This document shows positions 42,801-55,770 of a stretch of 64,000 nt of DNA, one piece after another; position 1 is the first letter of the stretch; the number at the start of each line of letters is the position of its first letter. The notes beneath the pieces were generated by a model that saw only the letters and a program-made list of their open reading frames with translations, was not told the origin of the DNA and searched no databases. Made by a program: the position numbers and the translations under genes. This DNA is from Mangifera indica (lineage: Eukaryota > Streptophyta > Magnoliopsida > Sapindales > Anacardiaceae), in NCBI RefSeq assembly GCF_011075055.1, contig NW_025401098.1:1-64000 (forward strand), read 5' to 3'.

Positions 42801-43990
42801 TATGTTCTTAGATGCTATGGTTACTTAGACTATAGGGATATATAAGACATCACATTAACTAATGCAATTATATACATATCAATTGTCACAATTACATATT
42901 AAATTTTAAAAATATCTCACATAAGACATAAAATTGAAAGTTTAATATGTTCCCAATCATCTTTTATGATTCAAATATCTGATATTTTAAAATTCAACCC
43001 AATTATGTCAATATTAATTATGGATAAGAATTTCATTAAATTCTATTGATATCAAAATTCTCACATATAACATTTAAAAAATCGTTCTATTATAACTAGG
43101 ACCATTTCATTATCTTGTACAATTCTTCGAGTTACTTTATTTATGATGAAGTTCCTATGTTGTTTGTTATAGCTCACGTGTCCCGCATTTCGTTAATTTG
43201 GAAAAAACAATAAATCAATAGATTTACTCATATTCATTAGAATGCATCGCTCTTTAGCAAGTTGTAATCTACCCACATAATCCCAAAAAAATTCTTTACA
43301 TTCCTGTCCTAGACAAGATCATATATCATGTATCATAGGTTTTAATGTTCTCTAGGTGACTTTCATTTGCATTTCACGGAGTAAGTTGTTTTACTTTTGT
43401 TTATTGGGGTGTTGGATTATTAAGTTGTTTAGGTACTATTGTTTCTCCCCTACTTGGATGGGTGGCATCTTTGAAACTTTGACCACTTTACAAATCTTTT
43501 TTGTGTTGGCTCTTTTTTCATGCCCATATTAACCCTTATTTGTTATGGTTTTGTTTGGTGCCGGTACATGCTGTATGTAGGTTTCTTACGAATTTGTTAT
43601 GAAACGATGTACTATTGCTAGTTTATAGGGGCTAAAGTGTGCTTAGAGTTTTCTTATGAGTTTGTATTTGTATTTATGACTTTAGGCTTGTTTAGCTTTT
43701 AGACCTTATAACTTAGTTTGCTTGGTGGATGATAGTTAGCTAGTCATTGTTTTGTCAAGTGATCATGTATTTAGATTTCATGTTATCTTATTGTTTTGAG
43801 GATGAGCTTAGGTTGTATTGCCCTTTGGGCTTTGTTTCTTTGTATGCAGTGTATATATTTAATTAGTGAAAAAAATGGCCAGGCATGGATATAAGTAGAC
43901 CAAATATCATTTCTTTTTCTGTTAAAAGTATACGACTTACTTTTAAGTCTAAATATCTTTACGGTAAAAATTGAATATCCTTGGAAACCT
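42801..43990. other. Unassigned AT-rich sequence
   Basis: No recognised domains. The end near 43800-43875 (TATATATTTAATTAGTG followed by seven A) has a loose resemblance to a LINE 3' end, but no ORF2 motif precedes it. Confidence 0.35.
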
Positions 43991-44980
43991 ATGCATTATT
44001 CAAAATGAAAAGTGCACGGCCATACCAAGAAGAATTACGTGAAGGAGCCTACTGAGAGTAAGAAGTATGAAATTGTTGTGAGGAAGTAGAATGTTATGCT
44101 TATTGAGACTCAATTATCAATGGATGATGATGAAGCAAGGTGTAAAAAAGAAGGAGATAACTCAAGATTCTTTGAAAAAAACAAGATAGGAACATGTGTG
44201 TAAATGACTAAAGAAAGGAACAAATATAGAGTTCTTAGAGAGAAAAGTAATAACCATGTAGACAATACTGTCTAGAAAAAACCTAGAGTCATCTCAATTG
44301 GGAACAACCTTAGTACTAAGCTAAATGAGATTTTTGGAAAGGGTTCTCCCTATGATTCGAGTTCATTTGGGGAGGACATTAAGATCAATAATGAATTTGA
44401 TGATAAAAGAAGTAACTTTATTAGTCCTTCTAAAGAAGCTATAGAAAGGGGAAACGATGTGGTTATTGTTAAAAACATAGGGTTGAATTATGTTGAAAAC
44501 CCTGTTGAGTTGTTTTCCTCAAAAATTGTTAGATTTGGCAAGCTCAAAATGGTTGATGAAATAGATGTTATTGGACGTGAAAGAGAAGAATAAAGAAAAA
44601 ATAAAGAAGGCTGCTTTTCTAATAAGGCTATAGGATTTTTTTCTTTTATTCTCATCATGCTTGTTATGAATAAAGGGGGTGCTTGGAATGTTAAGGGATT
44701 TAACTTCCACTTGAAACATAAAGAGGTTAGGTTGTGGATTAAAAACCAAGGTTTTGACACTATAGGGCTACTAGAATTTAGAATGACATAGGACAACTGT
44801 ATTTTTATTGTTAACAAGCTTATAGGTTAGGTTACAACAATAACTTATTTTTGGAAAATAAAAAGAATGCAAATGCATGGGCTACTAATTATTCATATGT
44901 TTTCTTTAGACTAAACAAAGAGAAAGTGAGGGATTTTGAAGTATTTTAGGTTAGAGAACACAAAAGAATCATTAGGACTC
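43991..44980 (+). pseudogene. L1-type LINE, ORF1 end and start of endonuclease
   Basis: The plus strand encodes NKGGAWNVKGFNFHLKHKEV, RLWIKNQGFDTIGLLEFRMT. This matches the start of the L1 ORF2 endonuclease ('WNVRGLNxxxKxKEVRxxIxxxxxxxxGLLETK'), with the catalytic-site Asn present and the Glu retained in LLEF. It is preceded by an Asp/Glu/Lys-rich ORF1-like tail (44040-44600, with VVIVKNIGLNYVENPVELFS). The rest of the endonuclease and RT are missing. Confidence 0.78.
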
Positions 44981-45479
44981 AATCTTGTCATAAGAAGATT
45001 AGTTTGACATATGAGAAGAGGTAAGTATGATGACTTGTATTTGGTGCAGGAATTTCTCTGTTGTGATTTCAATTAAATGATATTGTTGTTGATTGTTTAG
45101 TTTACTAGAATGTCTAAATTATGTATTGGTGATGGTTATCACTAATATGCATGTTTAATCTTTGATATGCAATGGGTACTATGTTATGGAAGAATTAGTT
45201 TTGTGTAGTGATTGAGGTGTTTCCAAATGGTACAATTTCTGTAATTCTCTGATATGTTGTTATTTCATGATTATATGATTATTGGTGATGAGTTTGGGAT
45301 GAGTTTATGACCATATCATGCTTTGAAATCATGTAGATTAGTTTGTATCATGTATAATTACTGTTGTGTTTAATTATAGATGAAGTTGGTTGAATATTAA
45401 ATACTGTTGATGTTTTTTATGGTTTCAAACTGTGCTAGAAGTATTTGGTATTGAGTTGATATTATTTGGGATAGGTACC
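44981..45479. other. Unassigned sequence right of the LINE piece
   Basis: No ORF or domain recognised. Confidence 0.35.
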
Positions 45480-46560
45480 AATGTTTGAGTGGTTAGAAAT
45501 AGCGAGACATGGTGAGAACAAAATTTTACAGAAGTGTGATACATAGTCTCGCAAAGTGTAAACACACCCATGTATCTTTAAGACAATATTTCTAATGAAA
45601 AAGAATTCATGAGTGAGTTAATTCAGGGATAAACACATGCTTGCATGATTTAGGACACACAACCATGTGTGTTGCCCTAAGTTGCATACCGTGTATGTGT
45701 AATTGGAAGCACACATGCACCCCTATGTATGAAGGACATATTATCGTGTATATTTAGGGAAATTTGGAAATGAACATACATTAATTTAACAATGCTTGTA
45801 TATAGTATAAAATGACTATTTTACCCCTATGAATGATTAATGTAGGGAATCATAATAATAAGGCCCTAATGATGACGAATGTGAATATTATGGCCCTAAT
45901 AAAGGCAATATAAGACGAGTAGTATATGGGGGTGTCTAACTATATGGACGACGATATGAACCCAAACGCAATTTTAAGTTAAAAACTGAAAACAATGTAT
46001 GCTCTTATTCTCACAATTGGGCTATATGCAATGTAGTCAACATCAACCTATGTGTAGTGTAGTCGTGAAAGCAACAAGACTAGTCTATATGATCTTGATA
46101 CCTCATATTTTTATTATACATTGACACAAGGCATCTTAGTATATAAGATACTTGTGCGATATTAGGAGAGGTATGAGGTCTTGCTCTTCTTGTGATAAGG
46201 TATCCTTAGCACGAAGCTTGACCGTTAAGTACACTCAGTGCACTTTATGTTTAACATTTGGGATATCACTTGTTTTCACTAGATGTCTAGGACATTAATA
46301 TACATCATTTGGCACTGGTCATCCCAGATGACATAACTATTAGAGATTAGACACTAGATGCTAAAACATTTAAATGGGCATTTGGGATGCTCGAGAAATA
46401 TTTGAAAATACCATAATGAGTTTGGATATAGAACATTGATATGATTTATAAGTATTATCCACTAATGGTAGTTTTGATACCACTATGAAACCATACCTTA
46501 TGCAAATTCAAATTGTGTTGACTACACACTGGTGTGTCGTATATTTCTTCCAGATAGATA
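45480..46560. repeat. LTR-like fragment, inverted relative of 5450-6660
   Basis: The reverse complement near 46150-46200 contains ATACCTTATCACAAGAAGAG, followed by CAAGACCTCATAC and AATATCGCACAAGTATC, collinear with 5545-5610. ACACA-CATGTGTG motifs like those at 6.2 kb occur at 45.66-45.75 kb. No coding sequence. Confidence 0.5.
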
Positions 46561-46849
46561 ACTTTCATGTATCAAATAAGAAATAACCATTTTGCACTTG
46601 GTAACACACACATAAGCATGTTGGCTTCCCACACGACTGTTTACTATCAAAACCACATGTACACAATAAATAAACATAAAAGAATATCATCCTCAAAATT
46701 CATTCGAACAACTATGGAAACTTCTACCTCAGATCCTATTCCACCTCTCAAGTGAGATACAATGTTTTTGGTTTTCAATTCAGTAAGTGAAATATGATAA
46801 TACATTATTGTTAGTTTTCAACTTATAATCTTTCTAGTTAAGGTTGTCT

Positions 46850-47130
46850 TAGGTATATATTGTTTAACTACCCTTATTTGACAATAGCTTGATCTTAAAT
46901 CAATTTTTAAGAATACTGATGCTCCTTTCAATTTATCAATAAGTCATATATTCTAGGTAAAAAGAACTTGTTCTTCACTGTTACCTTATTCAACTCTTGG
47001 TAGTTAATACATATCCTTATGGATCTATCTTTCTTCTTGACCAATAGAATGAAAGTTTTCCAAGAAGAATGACTTAGCTTGATAAACCTGTTATCAAACA
47101 ATTCTTATAACTATTTTTTTAACTTTTACA
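46850..47130 (-). pseudogene. Gypsy element E, reverse transcriptase fragment
   Basis: Minus-strand reading: [32 protein letters not shown] and [20 protein letters not shown], the first RT blocks of a chromovirus-like gypsy element, with frameshifts. It stops before the catalytic box, so the element is truncated at about 46850. Confidence 0.8.
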
Positions 47131-47379
47131 ATTCAATCAAGGTTATTATATAGGATGCCTTTGATATAAGTGTTATGCTCGACACCAATTCTATGTTAAA
47201 CTAACCTTCACACTTAGGAGCTAATCATGGTAACTCTTTTAAGAAAACATCTAAAAACTTTTAAACTATTGGCATCTCATTAATATTTAGGCTATCTCTA
47301 TCTTACCATGTGAGCTAGAAAATATATGCACCTTTCACTTAGTATTTTCCTCGTCTTGATGGTGTTGATCATTATACTT

Positions 47380-47700
47380 CTGATATACCTCTTACTGAAA
47401 TCAAACTCATTATGATCTTTAAGGTTGAACCAAACCTTTTTACATTAGTAAATGATCTCAGCTTCATATCTCCCTAGAAAGTTCATCCCTAGAATCATAT
47501 TGAAATTTGACATATCAAGCATTATCAAATCTAGTAGCATTTACCTTCCTTTAACCTTAAAATTCTATCATAGAAGCATCTTATTACCAATCACTAACCC
47601 ACTATCTTAACTTATTGGGACACTTTTACTAGTTGTACCCCTAGTCTTTCAACTATGCTTTTAGTTACGAAAACAATAAGTAGCTCCATGATATAAATAG
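47380..47700 (-). pseudogene. Gypsy element E, protease fragment
   Basis: The minus strand contains AIVERLGVQLVKVSQ, then MLDMSNFNMILGMNFLGRYE-like text (second protease block, with stops) and KRFGSTLKIIMSLISVRGIS, the usual linker. The catalytic triad region is degraded. Confidence 0.65.
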
Positions 47701-48099
47701 GTATTGAGATAAGCAATTTGACTACTCACTATAGATAGGCTAAACTCAAAATGTCCCTGGGTTATGGTGTAAACTTTGGAAATGGATACCTTTTTTATTG
47801 CTTAACTTGAGCTAAAACTCTAGGATAGAATTTGGTAATATACCTTATTTGTCGACATCTGAAGTATACTCATTGACCTTATTAGACACTCTCCTTTATG
47901 ATGTTTACTACATCTGTGGTAAGTTGGAATTTCTAGTCCCTTTTACTTCTTGTTACTTTTCTAACCCTTTTTGTTACCTTTTGGCTAGAATGACCTTTTC
48001 TCTTTTTTGTCTGGTAAAGGACCTCTCTAAGCACTACTATTACTTGACTACTACTTTAGTATGGAAGTAAACTTGTAATACATCCTCTTGACAAAAACT

Positions 48100-48640
48100 T
48101 TTAATCATAAGGTTTTATATAAACCTCACTGTAAGTTTAAAGCAACTGTGTACCCATTATGACATCTTGGGCTATCATTGGATCAAACCCGTACAAAAAT
48201 TTTTCCATTCGCCTAACTTTATGTTGGCTATCTCAGGGTGTATCTTACCAAATGGTTGAAACTTATTGGCATACTTTTTCACTGTATCTAAACCTTAAAA
48301 TTAAATAATAAGCTCTTAGGCCTTGATATAGGCCACATATGTACCTCTATACTTAGCCTTGAATTTATTTCTAAAATTTGACTAAGACATCTAAGACATA
48401 TTGACTATCTCGCTGGTCAAGTTCCACCACATCCTAGCTTCTAACTTGAATAAGTAGGTTGCATATCTAATCATCTCCTGATTAATCATATCGGATAGGG
48501 CCATTATACTCCTTATTTACTCTAACCAGTCTTCAATTGTAATTGGTTCTTTATTGTTACTAGTACTTGTGTGGATATCTCTTTCATTGAGCCCTATGTC
48601 AACGGTGCTTGGACCAATTCATAGCATGTATTAGAACACC
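48100..48640 (-). pseudogene. Gypsy element E, gag fragment
   Basis: The minus-strand frame reads EPITIEDWLE, then RSIMALSDMINQEMIRYATY and LFKLEARMWWNLTSEIVNMS (capsid WW motif). After frameshifts FRNKFKAKYRGTYVAYIKA, IANIKLGEWKNFCTGL follow. Together with 46850-47700 this gives gag-PR-RT in the order expected for a minus-strand gypsy element. Confidence 0.82.
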
Positions 48641-48955
48641 TCTTTACTCCCTTAGTACCTTCTACTCAATAGCATTAAGCTTTACTTGAAAGGTTAAGGG
48701 AACCGTTGCTTTGCTCTATGCTTCCTAGAGGTTTCTTACTTGCTTATTTCTAGCAATTCTTCTTGTTTGCCTTATTTTCTTGGAAAACCCACAACTATAA
48801 GTTTCAAACATCACTTAGTAAGTAAACATAAAACTTTACTCACAATGATCAATTGTGAGTGTGATTAACATAGCATGAGGAGCTTACATTCTTAACTTAA
48901 CTTAGCTACACACATTCCTAAGACATTCTTTGGGAACCAAAATTATACTCTTAAA

Positions 48956-50701
48956 TGTAATAGCCTTTTTCAAAAGTATTACCCTTCGGAGGAAGATGTT
49001 ATTAAATTGACCTTTTAAACATGTATTTATTTCAAAAACATATATTCAAATAAGCTTTATTTATTAAACTCTAAAAATTACAAAAATACCTTGATTAAAA
49101 ACATGTAATAGAAGCATACAAAAGACATCCAATGATAATACATAACTAGAAATCACAATAAGTGTAGCCAAATACATAAAAACAATATAAAACAGGAAAA
49201 CTAATAAAAGTTTTAAAAGACAAAAATACCTTCACACTCTATATCCACAAACCATCATGATCATCTGTATCTACACATATGAAATTAGAGGAGTTAGTAG
49301 TAGATTCTGTAAGTAAGAGACTTTACTTCTAACTTTTACTTAATCCTATTTGTCAAAGGATAACTATATATATACACTTGTTTCATCACCTATTCTCACT
49401 ACACTATAATGTTTTTTTCTCATGATTCATTAATCCAAAGCATATATTAAGTAATAGACATATATATATGCACATATACATTAATATCTCATGTCATCCT
49501 CATTCTAATAAAACCTGATAAAATGATTGACCCATATCCTGACATTATCACATAAAATTAGCATATCAACATAACATAATCTTTGAACAAATGCTCTACA
49601 ATACTTAAAGGATGGGTAGAAGGATCTCTACTTACTGGATTAGCAAAGTATCACTATCTTAGCACTTTTCTATGCAAGTCATGTTATTTTTCCTTACCAA
49701 AAGACTACCTCACCATCGTCGAATTCTACCACCAAGAACCAATGATTGATCAAAGCCCTAATTCTTTCTCTTTCTTTGTAAAAGGTAAGTGCATTTTGAT
49801 AGGGATAAAAATCCTTAAAATGTAGAAAATATGCCTTATATAAACTGAATTCATGTAATGTCATACACGGATATGTATCCAACATACACGATCTTGTTTC
49901 ACCAAATTTGAATTTCATACAAAAACCATTTTATCTGGTTGATGTGGTGATGATACATAAACACAACCTTGTAATACATGATCACATGTCCTCAACATCC
50001 ATACTTTAACTTGACATTACCTTAAATCATTCACACATTAATCAAACTCATACACAAAGATTAATTTGCCCTTGAGACATAACTATAGAGTTATATCAGA
50101 TTTATTGTGTTCTGCTTGGTTACTAAGGAATCACTCCCTTTGATCATAAACTGTAGTGATCATATCAACTTTTAGTGAAAGCATTATCATCTATAAGTTA
50201 TGTCCCATAATTGTATATTAGGCTAATCAAACTAGATCAAATATAAGGATTTGATAGCTTGGCCATGTGAACACTCGTTATGCAGTCTACTCACCTATAC
50301 CACCATAGACTACCAAATTGTCATTATAAATGTACTCTACTATGAATAAGTACTCTATTACAAGTATGGTGTCCTACTGTAGATATTCCCTACTATGGGT
50401 GATGTATGGAGTATGTATTTATGACACCTCTTCATAACGATCCTACAATGTTTAGCATACATGCAACTTGAGCCTTATATCACCTTGAACTTATCTTAGC
50501 TTTCACCCTAATCATAACTCCTGCCCTAACATTATCACATCTTTTAAGGACATTAGGTATTACTATGTACTCAAATTATTTATACTATCTCTCAAGACAA
50601 CCTAATAAACATCTAGTCTAGTTTCATTAACTTATTTACTTTGCCTATATGAACAAGTGTCCCTCATTGGGATACATGGCTATTCATTTTCTTATCCATG
50701 A
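48956..50701 (-). repeat. LTR of gypsy element E, interrupted by a copia insertion
   Basis: The left terminus TGTAATAGCC (plus strand) abuts the region upstream of gag on the minus strand, as a 5' LTR should. A minus-strand TATA-like GTTTATATAAGGCAT lies near 49838. The LTR contains ACACGG-type palindromic motifs (49865). At 50702 the copia element F begins and LTR-like sequence resumes at 58565. The far end was not identified. Confidence 0.5.
50697..50701. repeat. Left target-site duplication of copia element F
   Basis: CATGA, versus TATGA at 58560-58564 (one C/T difference). Confidence 0.65.
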
Positions 50702-52469
50702 TGTTAGGGTAAGTGCTCTAGAGCCAACTGATTTGACATTTGTAATTGTAATTTTACATTCATTAATTAATAAAGTATTAATTGTTATTAAATTCATACA
50801 TGTGTGTCCCTTTATATGATTGTGCAAATAACATGCCCTTAGAATGGTAGAACTATGATAAGGGGATCCAATGACTAATCTTAAGATATGTACACATTAA
50901 GTGGTCATTCTAGAAACGTTTGTAATCCTGATATTACAATAAACAAGGGCATATGTAATGATAATGAGATTATCATATTATTGAATGACCCATCAATAGA
51001 TAGTGATAGTTTTCACGCGTCATAGCTATTCATAGACAACTTAGTGTAACACATGGATACATGTTGTAAACTTGTTTATTGGACTAACCCTATCAGAAGA
51101 TATTCATATGGATGGTTACTCTAGCGCTATGGAATAAATCCTCTTAGCACCATGAGTGCATGTGATCTTATGACTTAAGGTTGTCAAACCATCTCATATA
51201 AGAATCGGTATGGTTTGACATTATCTAAAGTACCATTGTAACTAAGGTATCATAAAGGTAGTGTACGATTATGTCCTGAGATACATGAAGGTTATGGTTG
51301 ATCAATAAAGGATTTGTCAATCTTGAGCATAGAAGAAGATATCTCACATAAGAATACTGAATAACATTCATAACTACTTAAATCTGTAGCTACAGTGGGA
51401 TAAGGTTATAGTCTAATCTGTGTAAGTCATCAATGTGTATTACTTTATACTAAGGAACTATTGAGAAAGACACATTTTTACGTCTTAGTCTCGAGAGATA
51501 TTGGCTGACAAAAGGATTGAATTGCACGTAATGGTGATATTGTAAAAGCTTCAGATATGTCTATTGACACTCTATTGTCTGGGTAGCCATGATGCTTTGT
51601 TAAAGGTTAATTTTGATCTATGTCTAAATTCGACTTAAATTCAGACATTACTGGTTCAATAGAGAGCTTATAGGTCACATGCATATAGGGGTTGATACAA
51701 ACAAGAGGCGAGGATTATTTGATGACAATCCTAGTGTTTAGAGAGAGGTAAAATTTTGTTGATCATGCTTGACCAAAATCTTTTAATGTGTATAGTGCCA
51801 CATGGCACCATGCAAAATAAAAGCTTGGTATGGTTAGACAAGAAATTTTCCAACCATGCAAAAGGCAATGCATAGCACAACTAGACAAGCCTTGTCTAAC
51901 TATGCAAGACATGATTCATGCTAGGTGGTACACTTTAGTGTCCACCTGTTAACAGTTTAAAATGTGTCGGGTGGCACACAAGTGTACCACCTATGCACGT
52001 ATATTGATGATGTCTAGTATAAGATAAACTCTTACTACATTTGGACACCTACACATAAATAAATAATAATAAGCATGAGTTAATTGTCATCTAACAAAAT
52101 AATACACATACAGATTCAAAAAACGCTAGCCACTGGATTCTTTGAAATATCTCTTTTCTTGTGAACATGTTCTCATCCAACATAAGAGCCTTAGCAGCCT
52201 TATTCCTAGACAACCTCTTGTGTTCATAGTCCATATGGATACTAAGGCATTGTCTCATGAAGGTTGGATAACATCTATTTCTATGTCACATGAAGACTTA
52301 GAGGAGTCATTAATGTAAGTATAAACCCTAAAACACCTTATGGTTGTTTTGAATGTTCATGTTAAATATATTTTAAAACAGGTATCTTGGTCAAGGTTTT
52401 AGGATTGTATGATTTTATAAATCTTTAATTCTACTATGTTGCTAGTTATTGATGACCTAAAACCCTATA
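50702..52469 (+). repeat. 5' LTR of copia element F (1.77 kb)
   Basis: It starts TGTTAGGGTAAGTGCTC and ends CTAAAACCCTATA. The segment from about 51197 is collinear with the 3' LTR at 57364-58559, whose end reads CTAAAACCCTACA. Short inverted repeats such as TGGTATGGTTAGAC with TCCAACCATGC (51825-51860) occur in it. Confidence 0.9.
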
Positions 52470-52470
52470 G

Positions 52471-52483
52471 TGGCATCAGAGCC
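52471..52483 (+). other. Primer-binding site of copia element F
   Basis: TGGCATCAGAGCC, one change from the initiator Met tRNA complement, one base after the LTR end. Confidence 0.88.
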
Positions 52484-52882
52484 ACCATTTAGACGTACTT
52501 TCATGAAAATTATACTTATGTGTTTTGATTATTTTTCCTATTGTTACATGTAATTGAATTAATCAAAACCCTAAATTGGTAAAAATGATTTGCAATCGTG
52601 TTACTGCATGATTTGTAATGTTTCATGAACAATGTAAATGTGTATTAAATTATTGAGTGACGATTTTTGATTTTATTGTTTGAGTTTGTTATTTTTGCAG
52701 GCTAAATTTAGATTGAAAGTTGTTCCCACTAGTGTGAGTATGGTTTACATGTTGTATTTCCTCACCCTATTAAAGGCTTGCAAAGAATTGGATTTTCTGG
52801 ATTTCTAGTTATTGGAAAATCCAAAAGGCTTAACTAAAAAGTAAATGAAGGTATTGTTGGCAAAAACTTTGCACCAAATGAG

Positions 52883-53194
52883 GTGTCACGATTAGACCAA
52901 TTTTGGTTTAACTGTGACATATCACTTGGTGCTTGGCACCATAAGTGTCACGACTAGACCATCTTTAAATTGGCCTAGTCATGACACATGAAGAACACCT
53001 AAAGGTGTCATGGCTAGACTATTCTTCAATTTGGTCCAACTATGACACATTATGGTTGGTGGGACCTAATGGTGTCACGACTAGACCTATTTTCATGTTG
53101 GTCCAGTCATGACTCTTCCTAGCACCATGTGTCTAGCTGTGAGACAATTATCTGCCACGACTGGAGCATTTTTTATATTGGTCTAGTCGTGCTT
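52883..53194. repeat. Array of five imperfect hairpins in the copia leader
   Basis: Units start at 52883, 52945, 53005, 53072 and 53153 (spacing 62, 60, 67, 81). Each begins GTGTCACGACTAGACC or a variant and ends with its near reverse complement (GGTCTAGTCGTGACAC type), with a 2-14-base A/T-rich loop. Arms of units 2 and 4 match at 14 of 16 and 12 of 14 positions. It lies between PBS and gag, so it would be in the element's RNA leader. Confidence 0.9.
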
Positions 53195-54431
53195 AAGTTA
53201 TGTGCTAGTTGTACATCCCTCTAAAAGTTTGTTGAATTCCAAAATCACAACTGGATGGTTCACTTGCACACTTGACATAGTTAAAAATTATAGTTTAGTC
53301 ATGTTTTGTTGAATTTGGGTCAAATTAAAATTTTCTTAAACTTTGGGGTTAAATAATAATTTTGCAAAACTTCAAAGACTAGAAAAATTTTACACTTGGT
53401 TAAATAATAATTAAAATTTATTTTTTAATTGGGTGTATATGTACGGATGTATGTATGCATTATGTCTAGTACACAACCAAAGAACCGATGTGAATTATTT
53501 TTTTATTTTATTTATTTTCCTCAAGTTGTAATTATGAAATTAGGTTTACACGTCTTACTTTAATCCCTGTTCTTCTTTAGTTCAGATTGTTTTTTTATTT
53601 TCTTAGAATTATGTAACTATGAAGCAAAGTCATGTAATTATTAAAGATTGGAGGCAAAAGAACAAGCCTGAACACATAAAGATAAAGATTCATCTAGGTT
53701 GACCAATGAAACCTCTCTTAGCTCGAGGGGTATGAAATTAGTTATAGATGTGTCCTGGCATGTTTATTGTTACGTTGTTGTATATATATGGATAGTTATA
53801 TTTTGCAAATATCTCCTAACATGTAGCTTTACTCTAAAGAGACTGATTAATTAAAACCCTCAAATTAAATATTAAGTCTAAGATTAAATTAATATCTTCT
53901 AATATAATGCCTTGATTAGCCCATACCCATTGGAACCTTGTTCCCAAAACAAAGGGTAAACTTCTACCAAGCGAAAAATTAGGATATGTTTTATTGGGTC
54001 TGACTTGACTAGTGTACTTTGCTTATTTGCCAAAGTAAAGGTGAAGTATATTAGAGGCTGTAAGGAATGCATTTGTCAATGCAAAGAGATATGTAGTATC
54101 TATCCTACTGACACAAAGAGTCACATTTAAGGATGCATGATTTATTGGGGTAAAACCTAGCTTGAAATCATGAGCTTTTGTTGATTAATTTGAAATTTAT
54201 CTATTCGATTAATTCAAATTTTTCTGCCAAAATGAAGAGGAAAGTTAATGTGATAGGATTTTAGTCCATTAAAAAGTTCACCAGAACTTTCCGAATACAA
54301 TGTGATGGTTATTAACATAAGAAAAATAGTGGGACCATTTTGATTAATTAAATCTGTAATTAAAATAAATATTAATTAAGAATAAAATTACTAATTCCTT
54401 TATTTGTAAATTGTAGATCAAATAATCACCA
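53195..54431 (+). other. Remaining leader of copia element F
   Basis: Long untranslated leader without a significant ORF. It contains ATTGGAGGCAAAAGAACAAG near 53647 and AT-rich DNA up to the gag start. Confidence 0.5.
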
Positions 54432-55205
54432 TGTCAAACCAAATGTATCAATCAATTCTCAAAAGGGAAAATAGGCTCATTAGAAGCAATTTCACTAATT
54501 GGTATAGAAATTTTTGGATTATTCTGCACTAGAAGAGCAGGTTGTGCATCCTTAAGGGGTCATTGCCTTGTAAGCATGGTCCTGATGCCACCTAGGAGGA
54601 AAAAGATACTTTTAATAAGTATCTTGATGACCCTGTGGAAGTTTAGTGCCTTATGTTGACTTTTATGTTACTTAAGCTTCAAAAACAACATGAAGGAATA
54701 GTTGTTCCATCTAAACTTACACACCTTCAAGAGTTATATGCCACTCATATAAGAGCTAAACGATATGATGTATCATGTTATTTGATTATAAACTCTCTAA
54801 AAGAGGGTATGTTGGCCCTCATATGGTCAAGATGATTGGCTGCATTAAATGGTTGGTGAGCTTGGGCTTTATAATAGACAATGAGCTTGCCATTAACTTA
54901 GTGATGAAATATCTCCCTAAATAATGGGCTAATTTCATCATAAAAAAAAAAAAAAAAACTCTTAAGGAGTTGTTATATATGCTCAAGCAAGCTAAACAAG
55001 AGGTACGAAAGATAACTTCAACTAATATGCTTCTGGTTCAAGCTCATGCACTTAGATCTAAGGTACGAAAGGTTAAGCCCAAGCCCAAAGTGAAAAAGCA
55101 ACCAGATACTACTACTTAGCCAATAGGTGGTATGAGAAAGGAAAATGTTGTCTACTTTTATTATGGCAAAGCTAGTCACTGGATAAGACATTGCAAGACT
55201 TTTCT
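54432..55205 (+). pseudogene. Copia element F gag
   Basis: It begins MSNQMYQSILKREN, then NFTNWYRNFWIILH, MLTFMLLKLQKQHEGIVVPS, LQELYATHIRAKRYDVSCYL and IINSLKEG; these are the successive blocks of a copia gag. After a frameshift LVMKYLPK and TLKELLYMLKQAKQEVRK follow. The zinc knuckle is degraded: YFYYGKASHWIRHC has Tyr in place of both leading Cys. A run of 18 A at about 54941-54958 breaks the frame. Confidence 0.85.
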
Positions 55206-55770
55206 AGAAAACAAAAAAAAGAAGAAAGTTAAAGTCTTTACTTTAGGTATGTTTGTTAATGAGATAAACTATTCTTTTAGTTCATCATGGGTTGTAGACA
55301 TAAAATGTGGTTCTCATATTTATTTTGATATGTAAAGACTATAGTAGAGTAGTTGCTCACAAATGAGAGGTTGACCTACATGTTGGATTAGTCGTAGGGG
55401 TTTATTATCTTAGGTTGCCCACTGGGCTAGCATTAAAATTAGATAATTGTTATTATGTTCCTTCTGTTTCTAGAAACTTAATTTCTATATCTGTTTTGAA
55501 CAAAGAAGGATATTTGTTTATTTTTGTTGATGGTACTATAACCCTTAGCTTGAATAATATTATTTATAAAACAGTTGAATTGCATAATAGTTTATATATT
55601 CTAAAATTGGATAATGAAATTCTCAATATGCAAAGCAATAAATGATTGAAATTGAATGAGTTAAATACCACATATCTATTGCATTATAGGCTAGGCCACA
55701 TAGGACCTAAATATATATCAAGGCTTTTTGAAAAAAAGGTCTTGCAATCATTTGACTTCTAGTCTTATGA
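55206..55770 (+). pseudogene. Copia element F protease and pre-integrase region
   Basis: SSWVVDIKCGSHIYFDM is the protease active-site region; the usual D-T-G is D-I-K, so the enzyme is dead. LALKLDNCYYVPSVSRNLIS and NKEGYLFIFVDGTITLSLNN follow, then the pre-integrase LLHYRLGHIGPKYISRLFEK with the HxxxxH pair. The expected Cys pair is partly lost (KCKLYLLGKM). Confidence 0.85.

Noticed and set aside
43800..43875. LINE 3' end with A tail
   Set aside because: The A tract is only seven bases, there are no flanking repeats and no ORF2 C-terminal motif upstream.
44488..44817. 109-codon minus-strand ORF
   Set aside because: Opposite the LINE endonuclease start, which has a recognisable domain on the plus strand.
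52883..53194. CRISPR-like or microRNA precursor
   Set aside because: Each repeat is itself an inverted repeat with variable spacing, and no spacer or cas context exists. A miRNA reading lacks a single long precursor stem and expression evidence.
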